From the NCBI GenBank assembly GCA_021772025.1, contig JAETNT010000004.1:62001-126000 (forward strand): DNA of 64,000 nucleotides. The letters run 5' to 3'. This document shows positions 1 to 7,977 of the stretch, piece after piece. The notes beneath the pieces are model-generated. The model was not told the DNA's origin. It saw only the letters and a list, made by a program, of their open reading frames with translations, and did not search any database. The first letter of the stretch is position 1; each line of letters opens with the position of its first letter. Both the position numbers and the translations under genes were made by a program. The DNA is from Enterocloster bolteae (GTDB taxonomy: Bacteria; Bacillota; Clostridia; Lachnospirales; Lachnospiraceae).

Positions 1-383
1 CGCTCTGCGCCTTTGGTAATTACAATAAACTGCATTAAAACGATAATAAGGAATATGATAAAACCTACGACCACGTTGCCCTGGAGTACAAAGTCTCCGA
101 AGGCCTTAATTACCTGGCCGGAGGATCCTGAATTCGTAAGAATATTTCTGGTAGTCGATACATTAATTCCCAGCCTGAACAGCGTAGTAATCAGCAGCAG
201 GGAAGGAAAAATAGAAAATTCCAAGGGTTCCCGGATGGTCATGGTAATAACCAAAATCATCATGGATAAAGACATATTCAGTATAATCGCCACGTCCACC
301 AAAGCGGCCGGCAGTGGTATAATCAACAACAATATGATAGTAAGTACAAAAAATACTACCGAATATCTCAATAAGTTCTTCAT
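1..383 (-). CDS. flhA: Flagellar export gate protein FlhA, N-terminal part (cut by window edge)
   Basis: FlhA is the large membrane component of the flagellar type III export gate. Its cytoplasmic ring receives export substrates. Only the first 127 codons are in the window; the gene continues past base 1. The start is the ATG at 383-381 with ATGGAG upstream. The translation begins [15 protein letters not shown] and holds the hallmark FlhA start: a first membrane helix, a second helix ([20 protein letters not shown]), then the conserved loop [20 protein letters not shown] and NVSTTRNIL. It lies 25 bases after the flhB stop, as the last visible gene of the operon. Identity is very secure; nothing can be said of the C-terminal domain. 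Confidence 0.96.
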   Translation of the reverse strand, partial: MKNLLRYSVVFFVLTIILLLIIPLPAALVDVAIILNMSLSMMILVITMTIREPLEFSIFPSLLLITTLFRLGINVSTTRNILTNSGSSGQVIKAFGDFVLQGNVVVGFIIFLIIVLMQFIVITKGAE

Positions 384-408
384 CCGTTACTCCATCTGTC
401 TCACTTAA

Positions 409-1479
409 TTATGTAAACATATCTTCTCTGTGGCCGGCCTTGTAAATATATACCAGGATTTCCGCCACTGCCCCGTAAAACTCTGAGGGAATCTCCCTGT
501 CCAGCTCACAGGATTCATATAAAGCTCTGGCCAAAGGCCTGTTTTCTGTAATAAATACTCCGCTCTCCTCCCCCACCTTGATAATCCGCAGTGCCAGCTC
601 ATCCTGGCCCTTTGCCAGCACCACAGGAGCGCCGTTTACATGGGGATCATACTTTAGAGCAATTGCATAGTGGGTTGGGTTTCGGATAATAACATCGGCC
701 TGAGGAACCTTTTGAATCATTCTGCTCATGGCCATCTGACGCTGCAGGCTGCGGATCCTTCCTTTTATTTCGGGATTTCCTTCTGTCTGCTTAAACTCAT
801 CCTTTACCTCCTGCTTCGTCATCTTTAAGTCTCTCTCGTATTCCCAGCGCTGGTAAAGGAAGTCAAAAAACGCTACTACTGCAAAAGCAAGGCAAACCTT
901 CATCACCAGGTTAAAAACCATGCTCATCATAAAGGCCGCCGAATTGATCGGAGGCATATCTACCATCCTGGCAACCTGGGAAGCATCGTCTATCAGGATA
1001 TTGTAGAGCAGTACCAAAAGCAGGATAATTTTCAGCAGGTTCTTAATAAGCTCTACTATCCGCTTTAGGGAAAACATATTTTTAATGCCTTTTAATGGGT
1101 TCAGCTTGCTGAACTTTGGCTTCAGAGGGGTGAAAGACACGTTAAACCGAGTCTGGACTCCGTGGGAAAGAATCCCAAACAGCATCGCTCCCAAAAGAAG
1201 AGGCAGAACACATTGAAGCATTACCCGAAGGGTTATTCCAAAAAGTTGGTAGGAAAAAAATCCTTCCGCAGTAATTCCTCCTATAATCCACTCCAGATAG
1301 GTTCGGAGGTTTGTATAAATGTAGGACATCATAAACCGCATCAAGATAAAAATCCCTGCCAGCATAACTACTGTGACAATGTCCTTACTCTGAAATATAT
1401 TTCCTTCTTTTCTGGCATCTTTTCGCCGTTTACTAGTCGGTTGTTCTGTCTTTTCCTGTCCATTGCGCTCTGCTGCCAA
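409..1479 (-). CDS. flhB: Flagellar export switch protein FlhB
   Basis: FlhB sits in the export gate and switches substrate class from rod/hook to filament by autocleavage. The 356-residue protein has the basic N-terminus with EKTEQPTSKRRKDAR and four membrane segments at about 33-53, 85-105, 145-165 and 183-208. The self-cleavage motif NPTH is at residues 267-270. The start appears to be a TTG at 1479, because an in-frame TGA lies just upstream and AAAGGAAG lies in ribosome-site position. It follows fliR by 27 bases. Length and motifs match a normal, functional FlhB. Confidence 0.97.
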   Translation of the reverse strand: MAAERNGQEKTEQPTSKRRKDARKEGNIFQSKDIVTVVMLAGIFILMRFMMSYIYTNLRTYLEWIIGGITAEGFFSYQLFGITLRVMLQCVLPLLLGAMLFGILSHGVQTRFNVSFTPLKPKFSKLNPLKGIKNMFSLKRIVELIKNLLKIILLLVLLYNILIDDASQVARMVDMPPINSAAFMMSMVFNLVMKVCLAFAVVAFFDFLYQRWEYERDLKMTKQEVKDEFKQTEGNPEIKGRIRSLQRQMAMSRMIQKVPQADVIIRNPTHYAIALKYDPHVNGAPVVLAKGQDELALRIIKVGEESGVFITENRPLARALYESCELDREIPSEFYGAVAEILVYIYKAGHREDMFT

Positions 1480-1506
1480 CCGCCATCACTTCCTTTCAGG
1501 ACAAGC

Positions 1507-2259
1507 CTATCCCATAAGCACTACCAAATGCTGCAGGGATGTATACATTTCATTGAGGATTGAAAACAAGCGGTCTGACATAGGGCTGAATAAAAATACC
1601 AGCATCATAAGTCCTGCAATGATCTTCAGCTGAAAATTAACGGCAAACACGTTGATCTGCGGGACAATCCGCATAAGAATCCCCACCGCCGCCTCGGCAA
1701 CCAACTCCATAGCCACCACAGGAAAGGCGAACTGCAGCCCCATAAAAATACATTCCTGAAAAATATCCAAAATTTCCAGAGAAAGTTCCGGCCGCAAGGT
1801 TACCATGCCAAAAGGAATCCGCAGGGCCGAACCATAATAAATTCCCATAAGCCGCAGATGTCCGTCAGTAGCAAAAAACAAAAGCACCATAAAGGCATAA
1901 TACATACCGGAGGTAATGGTCATTTGAGCGCCATACTGAGGATCATATACCTGAGCCATGCTAAGGCCCATGGAGTGATCCATAATTCCAGATGCAAAAC
2001 GGACTACCAAAAAGAAAAGTTCCATGCCAAAACCTAAGGTAAAGCCAAACAGCAGCTCTTTTAACAGCATAACTCCATATTCCATCATACTGGCCGGTTC
2101 ATGAACCAGGCTGCCCCCAGTCCCCACATAAAGCATCAGAGACAAGGCAAATATAAAGTAAGCCCGAACCCTGGCAGGAAGATTGGTTCGTCCGAATACA
2201 GGATTAAAAGCAATAGCCCCTGTCATCCGCATGGCAATCAGGGAAAATAATATCAGCAT
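1507..2259 (-). CDS. fliR: Flagellar export gate protein FliR
   Basis: FliR assembles with FliP and FliQ into the helical export-gate core through which flagellar proteins pass. The 250-residue sequence is strongly hydrophobic with about six membrane segments. It shows family features such as RMTGAIAFNPVFG near the N-terminus and LLKELLFGFTLGF in the first third. The start ATG at 2259 is only 6 bases after the fliQ stop. The N-terminus is about ten residues shorter than typical FliR proteins, but the fliQ stop codon leaves little room for more. It is part of the fliP-fliQ-fliR-flhB-flhA block. Confidence 0.95.
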   Translation of the reverse strand: MLILFSLIAMRMTGAIAFNPVFGRTNLPARVRAYFIFALSLMLYVGTGGSLVHEPASMMEYGVMLLKELLFGFTLGFGMELFFLVVRFASGIMDHSMGLSMAQVYDPQYGAQMTITSGMYYAFMVLLFFATDGHLRLMGIYYGSALRIPFGMVTLRPELSLEILDIFQECIFMGLQFAFPVVAMELVAEAAVGILMRIVPQINVFAVNFQLKIIAGLMMLVFLFSPMSDRLFSILNEMYTSLQHLVVLMG

Positions 2260-2265
2260 ACTTTA

Positions 2266-2529
2266 TCATCCCCCTGCTATCAGGGAAAACATATAGGTGG
2301 TAAACTCCTGGAGCATTACCAGGATGGAACTTCCCATAATCCCCATCATTGCCAGAATGGCCAAAAGCTTGGGTACAAAGGTCATGGTCTGTTCATTAAT
2401 CTGGGTAGCTGCCTGGAATATAGCAATCACCACGCCCACAACCATGCTCACCAGCAAAAAAGGAAGAGATATCCTTAAAGCAAGCATAAATGCCTGGTAC
2501 ATAATATCAAGCACCTCTAAATCGCTCAT
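2266..2529 (-). CDS. fliQ: Flagellar export gate protein FliQ
   Basis: FliQ is the small two-helix subunit of the FliPQR export gate. The 87-residue sequence has two long hydrophobic segments (about 12-36 and 53-77) joined by the family-typical QAATQINEQTMTFVPK loop, which is nearly diagnostic. It lies between fliP (20 bases upstream) and fliR (6 bases downstream). TTGAAAGGAGGTAATT gives a strong ribosome site before the ATG. Length matches the family. Confidence 0.97.
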   Translation of the reverse strand: MSDLEVLDIMYQAFMLALRISLPFLLVSMVVGVVIAIFQAATQINEQTMTFVPKLLAILAMMGIMGSSILVMLQEFTTYMFSLIAGG

Positions 2530-2549
2530 AATTACCTCCTTTCAACCTC

Positions 2550-3206
2550 TCATCGAAAGCCCTGGGCAATGCTGGAAAACAACAGCTCCCAGCCATCCAC
2601 AGTAATAAACAACAGCAGCTTAAAAGGAAGGGATATCATCGTAGGCGGCAGCATAACCATACCCATTGACATCAGGGTGGTAGCTACTACCACATCAATT
2701 AAAAGGAATGGAAGGTAGATTAAAAAACCGGCCATAAAGCCTCTTTTTAATTCGCTGGTCATAAAGGCCGGCGTTACCACTGAAAGGGGGTATTCCTCCA
2801 CGTTTTCCTGGATTTCAGCCCCGGAAAGCCGGACAAAATGATCCAGAGTATTCTTTTCCGTATTGCGGAGCATAAATTCCTTTAAAGGCCCTCCCGCTCT
2901 CTCAACAGCCTCCTGCTGGGTAATCTCTCCCTGGATATAAGGCTGGTAGGCCTCTTCATTGATCCTTTCCATTACCGGATTCATAATATACAGGGTAAGA
3001 AACAGTGCAATCCCCACCAGAACCATATTAGGGGGATTCTGTTGGACACCCATAGCATTTCTGGTAAAAGAGAGGATGATAATGGTTCTGGTAAAGGAAG
3101 TCATCATCACCACAATAGAGGGAAGCAGGGCTGCCAGAGTCATCAGGATAATCAGGTCAAGGGCAGGGACATTCCCGCCGTTTAAGCCTGTAAGAAGGTC
3201 GTTCAC
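2550..3206 (-). CDS. fliP: Flagellar export gate protein FliP
   Basis: FliP forms the pentameric core of the export gate in the cytoplasmic membrane. The 218-residue protein contains the conserved MMTSFTRTIIILSFTRNAMG region at about 35-54, the large loop with FMTSELKRGFMAGF, and the C-terminal LPPTMISLPFKLLLFITVDGW. The start is a GTG at 3206 that overlaps the fliO stop (GTGA) and is preceded by GGGGAG. Many FliP proteins have a cleavable signal peptide; here the N-terminus is short and goes straight into the first membrane helix after about 14 residues, so no signal peptide is evident. Confidence 0.97.
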   Translation of the reverse strand: MNDLLTGLNGGNVPALDLIILMTLAALLPSIVVMMTSFTRTIIILSFTRNAMGVQQNPPNMVLVGIALFLTLYIMNPVMERINEEAYQPYIQGEITQQEAVERAGGPLKEFMLRNTEKNTLDHFVRLSGAEIQENVEEYPLSVVTPAFMTSELKRGFMAGFLIYLPFLLIDVVVATTLMSMGMVMLPPTMISLPFKLLLFITVDGWELLFSSIAQGFR

Positions 3207-3556
3207 TTATTACTCCCCTCCTTTTTCCGATTGGTAAATGCATAACTTTTCATAAGTTCATAAAAACCGCTGTCTTTTTTCTCCGGCTCTTTTAGCTCTT
3301 CCAGATCATCCTCTATCCGGGCAATCAGCTGAATTCCCGCCCCGCTGACGCCGAGCAGGTAAACATGGCCGCCAAGCTTTACCAAGAGAAGGGATTTATC
3401 CGTCCCCACCCGGATCTGTTCCAGGATTTTCATGTTTTTCCCGGACGCCGCACTGACCCAGCTTTTTCCAAGCATACGGCTGAACCACCAAGCAAGGGCC
3501 AGAATGCAGACCACCATCAGAATTGCCCCTGCCAATGACATAAACTCCTTTATCAT
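3203..3556 (-). CDS. fliO: Flagellar biosynthesis protein FliO
   Basis: FliO is a small membrane protein that helps FliP assemble. The ATG at 3556 shares a base with the fliY stop (TAATG) and has GGAGAG upstream, giving 117 residues; longer in-frame readings would lie inside fliY. There is one membrane helix (about 5-25, MSLAGAILMVVCILALAWWF), then a cytoplasmic domain with the FliO-type pattern ILEQIRVGTDKSLLLVKLGG and YLLGVSGAGIQLI. The stop overlaps the fliP start by 4 bases, indicating translational coupling. FliO is poorly conserved, but position and pattern agree. Confidence 0.9.
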   Translation of the reverse strand: MIKEFMSLAGAILMVVCILALAWWFSRMLGKSWVSAASGKNMKILEQIRVGTDKSLLLVKLGGHVYLLGVSGAGIQLIARIEDDLEELKEPEKKDSGFYELMKSYAFTNRKKEGSNK

Positions 3557-4959
3557 TACAAGCTCTCCGGGTTGATGTTGCGGGAAATAATCTCTGTTAT
3601 ACGAATTCCGAAATTGTCTTCTACAACAACAATGTCTCCCTTTGCGATGCACTGGCCATTTACATACAAATCTGCCTGTTCTCCGGCCATCTTGTCCAGA
3701 ACTACCAGAGATCCTTGAGTAAACTCCAGAATATCCTTGACCCGCTTCTTGGTTCTGCCGATCTCTACAGAAATTTCCAGAGGCACTTTCATCAGCATTT
3801 CCTGATTTTCCTGGGCTTCAACTCCTTCTTCAAAGCCGGACTCGAAAGAAGAGGAATTTACAGAATGAATCACTGCAGATTCTCTGGCCTTCTGAGGCTC
3901 TCTTTCTCTTTCTTTCCCTTTTATCTCTTTCATAAATTCCATCATCTGCATCTGGGACTGCTGCATCTGATTTAAAAGCTGAAGCATCATAGGATCTGCG
4001 GCAGGCTGGTAAACCGGCTGGCCGTATACCGGAGCGGTCATCTGAGGCATAACCGACGGCTGAGGCTCTGCTCCTGCCTGAGGCTGGCTTGCTGCCGGCT
4101 GAGACGCAGGCTCTGGCTGAGACGCAGGAGCTTCCTGACTGAGAGCCGAACTCTGCTGCATAAGCTTTTCAATTTCTTCCTGGGACATCATCCCGCCGGA
4201 AGCCGGGGCCGGGGCAGGCTCTTCCTGAACCGGGGCCGAACTCTGCTGCATAAGCTTTTCAATTTCTTCCTGGGACATCATCCCGCCGGAAGCCGGGGCC
4301 GGGGCAGGCTCTTCCTGAACCGGAGCGGCCGGGGCAGGAGCTTCCTGTACGGGTGCGGTCTGCTTAAAGCTGTCCTCAAAAGGCTCCAGAAGGCGTTTAG
4401 CCAATTCTACCGGCATAATATTTAAAAATTCACTGTTTAACTTTCCTTCTACCTCCAGGGCAAACCTTACTACTACCCGGTTTTCAACGGTAGGAAAATA
4501 TTTATTTTTAAACGTCGCTTCGTCTTCTACCTCAAAGGATACCGGCGTAGAGATGTTTACCGTCATGCCCAAAAATTCCGACAATGCGGTTGCGGAGGAG
4601 CCCATCATCTGATTCATAACCTCACAGATGGCACTGCGGTTAATTTCATCCAGCTCAAACTCTTCCTCCGGTATCTCCATACCCATGAGCATTCCCACAA
4701 TAATGCGGACATCATTGCGGCTGAACATCATGACATTGCTGCCTTCTATTCCTTCTACATAAGAGATCTCCACCCCTACCGCCGGCTCCAGTTTGTGGAA
4801 TTCAAACTCACTGCTGCTGGCAACCTTTACAATGGGAGTGGTAATATTTACGGTTGCACCCAGTAAGGTGGAAACCGCTGTTGCCGATGCGCCGAGACTA
4901 ATATTCATAATCTCGCCTATGGCATCTATTTCCATTTCATTAAAGCTGATAGCGCCCAT
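3556..4959 (-). CDS. fliY: Flagellar motor switch phosphatase FliY (CheC-like plus FliN domains)
   Basis: FliY is the Gram-positive C-ring protein combining CheY-P phosphatase activity with a FliN switch domain. In the 467 residues, two CheC-type active-site motifs are visible: EIMN at 16-19 inside DAIGEIMNISLGASATA, and EVMN at 113-116 inside SAICEVMNQMMGSSATA. A proline/alanine/glutamine-rich linker covers about 200-385 and a FliN (SpoA) domain about 388-460 (VPLEISVEIGRTKKRVKDIL). The linker carries two exact copies of a 30-residue unit, each with MSQEEIEKLMQQ (227-268), which resembles the FliM/FliY CheY-P-binding peptide. The usual N-terminal docking peptide is replaced by a direct start into the phosphatase domain. 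Confidence 0.95.
   Translation of the reverse strand: MGAISFNEMEIDAIGEIMNISLGASATAVSTLLGATVNITTPIVKVASSSEFEFHKLEPAVGVEISYVEGIEGSNVMMFSRNDVRIIVGMLMGMEIPEEEFELDEINRSAICEVMNQMMGSSATALSEFLGMTVNISTPVSFEVEDEATFKNKYFPTVENRVVVRFALEVEGKLNSEFLNIMPVELAKRLLEPFEDSFKQTAPVQEAPAPAAPVQEEPAPAPASGGMMSQEEIEKLMQQSSAPVQEEPAPAPASGGMMSQEEIEKLMQQSSALSQEAPASQPEPASQPAASQPQAGAEPQPSVMPQMTAPVYGQPVYQPAADPMMLQLLNQMQQSQMQMMEFMKEIKGKEREREPQKARESAVIHSVNSSSFESGFEEGVEAQENQEMLMKVPLEISVEIGRTKKRVKDILEFTQGSLVVLDKMAGEQADLYVNGQCIAKGDIVVVEDNFGIRITEIISRNINPESL
4145..4323. repeat. 90-bp tandem duplication inside fliY
   Basis: Two adjacent 90-base units (4145-4234 and 4235-4324) differ only in the last base. Each encodes a Pro/Ala-rich spacer plus the SQEEIEKLM peptide of FliY. 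The near-identity points to a recent in-frame duplication. The period is a multiple of three, so expansion or contraction would preserve reading frame. Confidence 0.95.
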
Positions 4960-4980
4960 CCTTAATCTCCTCTACAGTTC

Positions 4981-5430
4981 TTATTTTCCAATCTCCAATG
5001 CTTTCTGCGCCATAAGCTTCATCGCATTTAAAGCAGTCACATTTGCTTCATAAGATCTTGTGGCTGACATACTATCAACTGTTTCCTTAAGCAAATCTAC
5101 GTTGGGCAGGGTCACATATCCGTCTGCGTCTGCATCCGGATGCTCCGGATTGTAGACCAATTTCATTTCTCTGGTGTCTTCTATAATGGCAGATACCCTT
5201 ACGCCGGAATGCCGGCTGGTAAATCCTTGTCCCCTGGAAGCATTTCGCATTGCTTCCTGAAAGGATTTTTCCCCATAGCTCTGGAAAAGAACGTCTTTCC
5301 TGCGGTAAGGGCCGCCTGCCTCAGTTCTTGTGGTATCAATATTTGCAATATTTTCCGCCGCAATATCCATACGGAGGCGCTGGGCGCTCATACCGGAAGC
5401 GCAAATATCAAATGAGCCTAAGAATGCCAT
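4981..5430 (-). CDS. flgC: Flagellar basal-body rod protein FlgC (displaced from flgB-fliE)
   Basis: FlgC is a proximal rod subunit. The start is the ATG at 5430, with GGGAGG seven bases upstream; a TTG at 5445 lies inside that ribosome site and is unlikely. The 149 residues begin MAFLGSFDICASGMSAQR and carry the rod-family N-terminal heptad region (ENIANIDTTRTEAGGPYRRK) plus the FlgC-specific middle (LVYNPEHPDADADGYVTLPN) and C-terminal helix (SATRSYEANVTALNAMKLM). The sequence is clearly FlgC rather than FlgG or FlgF. It lies between cheY and fliY, about 13 kb from flgB and fliE, where flgC is normally found. Confidence 0.94.
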   Translation of the reverse strand: MAFLGSFDICASGMSAQRLRMDIAAENIANIDTTRTEAGGPYRRKDVLFQSYGEKSFQEAMRNASRGQGFTSRHSGVRVSAIIEDTREMKLVYNPEHPDADADGYVTLPNVDLLKETVDSMSATRSYEANVTALNAMKLMAQKALEIGK

Positions 5431-5448
5431 CTCAATACCTCCCAAAGG

Positions 5449-5811
5449 TTAATTTCCTAAAATCTTATTCACAGTCTGAGCAATTCTTTCCTCGTTAAAG
5501 GGCTTTACTACGAAATCCTTTGCTCCGGATTTAATAGCGTCCACAACCATACTCTCCTGACCCATGGCAGTACACATTACCACTTTTGCACTTGGATCAT
5601 TTTCCCTAATCTTCTTTAATGCCTGAAGACCGTCCATGTTAGGCATGGTAATGTCCATAATGACCATATCCGGCTTTTCCTCATCGTATTTTTTTACCGC
5701 CTCGGCTCCGTCCTGGGCTTCAATGAAATCGCTGTAACCATTGGCAGTTAAAGCCTTCTTAAGCATCATACGCATAAACGCTGCATCATCCACTAACATA
5801 ATTTTCGCCAT
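5449..5811 (-). CDS. cheY: Chemotaxis response regulator CheY
   Basis: This is a single-domain receiver of 120 residues that carries the chemotaxis signal to FliM and FliY. It has the acidic pair (VDDAAFMRMML, D9-D10 region), the phosphoacceptor aspartate in VIMDITMPNMDG, the switch threonine in MCTAMG and the lysine in FVVKPF. There is no output domain. Its place between fliM and flgC within the motor-switch genes supports CheY rather than a general regulator. GAGAGG precedes the ATG at 5811. Confidence 0.95.
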   Translation of the reverse strand: MAKIMLVDDAAFMRMMLKKALTANGYSDFIEAQDGAEAVKKYDEEKPDMVIMDITMPNMDGLQALKKIRENDPSAKVVMCTAMGQESMVVDAIKSGAKDFVVKPFNEERIAQTVNKILGN

Positions 5812-5853
5812 TTTTATTACCTCTCTTCCACGTTATCTTCGTTATATTTTATT

Positions 5854-6960
5854 TTACTGGGATACACCCGGTTCCTCAAAATCCATCTGCTGCAGACCTG
5901 CATACTCTTCGTCTGCCGCCTCCGTCCGGTCCGTATCCTGATCCTCGTCCTTTTTCTGGTAAATTCTGTCCTGGATACGTACTGCCACATTTTTCTTGTA
6001 GCGGCCCATCTCTCCTGTAAACCAGGGCTGTCTTCCAACATACAGAGTAACAAGGCCATTTTTGGGTTTGTTTAAATCAATTACATCTCCTACCCGCAAA
6101 TGGTAAATATCGTTTACATCCAGCTCTACCTTACCAAGCTGTCCGGTTACCGGAAGCTGTGAGTAACGGATATTATCCAGAATACTTTCTCTGTTATTCT
6201 CATAAGAGAAGCCACGGGCAATATGCTTGCGATGGTCAATTGTATGGAAAATATTTTCCAACAGGGTGCCGGGCAGGCAAAGCCGAAGCTTTTCTACAGA
6301 ACATCCTGCCATATCCACATTTAAGTGAATGACGGCAACGGTCTCATCCAATCCTACGTCCTGAACCATGCTGGGATTTTCCTCCACACGCTGAACCTTA
6401 AACTGCATATTGATGTAGTTGGCAAATCCGTCCTTTAAGGCCTGGGTGCAATAATCCACCACCCGCCGGTAAAGAGCCAGCTCTACATCAGAATAGCGGT
6501 AATCCAAATCTACCTTTATTACCTCGTCGCCTCCTCCCAGCATACGGTTAATCAATGTAATTACCATACCCGGTGTAATAAACAGCATAAGAGGCACATT
6601 GTTTTTCCCCTTTTCTTGGATAAAGACATCTACCAGCGTGAGGCAGTCATTTTCGTGAAAAGAATTGACATATTCATAATACCGGCACTCCTGAACCTCC
6701 AGCACGGTGATGTCTGTCATTACACGGAAGATACCATTTACCTGGGAAGTAAGGATTCTGGCGTAATTTTCGAATACGCTGGTAAGAATCTTCATCTTCT
6801 CCTTGGTAAACTTTCTGGGGCTGTAAAAATCGTATCGATTATATTTAGCTGACGCTTCTTCGGTCTTTTTTTCGACTACTTTTACTTCCTCTACAGGCTC
6901 ATCGCTCTGCATAGATTTTAAAAGCGCGTCTATCTGACTTTGAGATAATACATCTGCCAT
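5854..6960 (-). CDS. fliM: Flagellar motor switch protein FliM
   Basis: FliM is the C-ring subunit that binds CheY-P and sets rotation direction. The 368 residues start with the canonical CheY-P-binding peptide MADVLSQSQIDALLKSM, then an acidic linker and the CheC-like middle domain from KYNRYDFYSPRKFTKEKM to about 230, including MLGGGDE. A C-terminal SpoA/FliN-like domain (LPVTGQLGKVELDVNDIYHL through QPWFTGEMGRYKKNVAVRI) and an acidic tail of about 40 residues follow. It follows motB by 24 bases, with no fliL between them. Confidence 0.97.
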   Translation of the reverse strand: MADVLSQSQIDALLKSMQSDEPVEEVKVVEKKTEEASAKYNRYDFYSPRKFTKEKMKILTSVFENYARILTSQVNGIFRVMTDITVLEVQECRYYEYVNSFHENDCLTLVDVFIQEKGKNNVPLMLFITPGMVITLINRMLGGGDEVIKVDLDYRYSDVELALYRRVVDYCTQALKDGFANYINMQFKVQRVEENPSMVQDVGLDETVAVIHLNVDMAGCSVEKLRLCLPGTLLENIFHTIDHRKHIARGFSYENNRESILDNIRYSQLPVTGQLGKVELDVNDIYHLRVGDVIDLNKPKNGLVTLYVGRQPWFTGEMGRYKKNVAVRIQDRIYQKKDEDQDTDRTEAADEEYAGLQQMDFEEPGVSQ

Positions 6961-6984
6961 TACTAAAAACCACCTTTTCTCAAT

Positions 6985-7977
6985 CTATTCTACCGGAACC
7001 ACTGCGTCTACTACTGCAGCAGCCGCGTCTGTTACAGCTGCTGCCGGTTCGGCAGATAGACCCGCTTCAGCAGATGCTGCCGGGGTGTTATTCGCTGCCG
7101 GAGGCATAAGAGTAGATACCCCCTCCTCGCTGGGCTGTGTAGTGGAAAAGCCTTCCCCGGTTCCCCGGCTAATCCCGTCTGTCACAATTGTGGTATCCGC
7201 ATTTACGCCGCTTTTATACTCCTCGTAATATTCATTTAAAGAGCGGATATTGGCGCCGTTATCTATCATGAGGATTTCCACACGCCTGTTTTGCTCCCTG
7301 CCCTCTCTGGTGTCATTAGAGGCAATGGGACGGAACTGCCCATAGCTGACATTTACCAATTTTTCCGGTTCTACGGCTCCGCTGGTCTGAATAAAAATAC
7401 ACACCTCTGCGGCGCGCATAGCCGACAGCATCCGGTCTGTCCGCGGATTATTTGGCCGGCTGGGATCTCCCTGAGCCGTGTGAGCCATAATGTCAATCTG
7501 CTCCAATTGCCCTCTGGCAGGAGAAATTACATCGCAGAATACCTGAAGCACCTGCTGTCCCTGTTCGGTAAGGACAGAACTGTCGCCGTTGAAAAACGCC
7601 CTGTCCTGAAAAGCAATAAACGTATAATCCTGTCCTCTGGATATGGAAACCCCGTCTATGCCCATCTCATTCATCTTTTCCGCAATGGTGAGATAAAGGG
7701 TATCCATATCTATTTCTTCCAGTCCTACTTCCGGGACATCCGTCATTCCCTGGAGCGGCTCTTCTTCCTCGCCTATGGGCGCGTTGATTGCCACATCCTC
7801 TACTTCCACGCCTGCGTTAGGCGTTATGCTGCGGACAAAAATCTCCCATTTCTGCTGGTTCAGGCTGGACATGGAGTACAGCATAACGAAAAAGGTCATC
7901 AGCAAGGTAACCATATCGCCGTATGTATCCATCCAGTTTCCGCCGCCGTCTGTAGGACGCGGTTTCTTTGCGGCCAT
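6985..7977 (-). CDS. motB: Flagellar stator protein MotB
   Basis: MotB anchors the stator to peptidoglycan and supplies the ion-binding aspartate. The 330-residue protein has a short cytoplasmic N-terminus and one membrane helix beginning at WMDTYGDMVTLLMTFFVML with the expected aspartate at residue 21. An OmpA-like peptidoglycan-binding domain covers about 110-245 (DRMLSAMRAAEV, REGREQNRRVEILMI). The last about 85 residues are a low-complexity Ser/Ala/Pro tail beyond the OmpA domain, longer than usual. The ATG overlaps the motA stop (TAATG), which is typical of stator pairs. The coupling ion cannot be decided from sequence alone. Confidence 0.95.
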   Translation of the reverse strand: MAAKKPRPTDGGGNWMDTYGDMVTLLMTFFVMLYSMSSLNQQKWEIFVRSITPNAGVEVEDVAINAPIGEEEEPLQGMTDVPEVGLEEIDMDTLYLTIAEKMNEMGIDGVSISRGQDYTFIAFQDRAFFNGDSSVLTEQGQQVLQVFCDVISPARGQLEQIDIMAHTAQGDPSRPNNPRTDRMLSAMRAAEVCIFIQTSGAVEPEKLVNVSYGQFRPIASNDTREGREQNRRVEILMIDNGANIRSLNEYYEEYKSGVNADTTIVTDGISRGTGEGFSTTQPSEEGVSTLMPPAANNTPAASAEAGLSAEPAAAVTDAAAAVVDAVVPVE

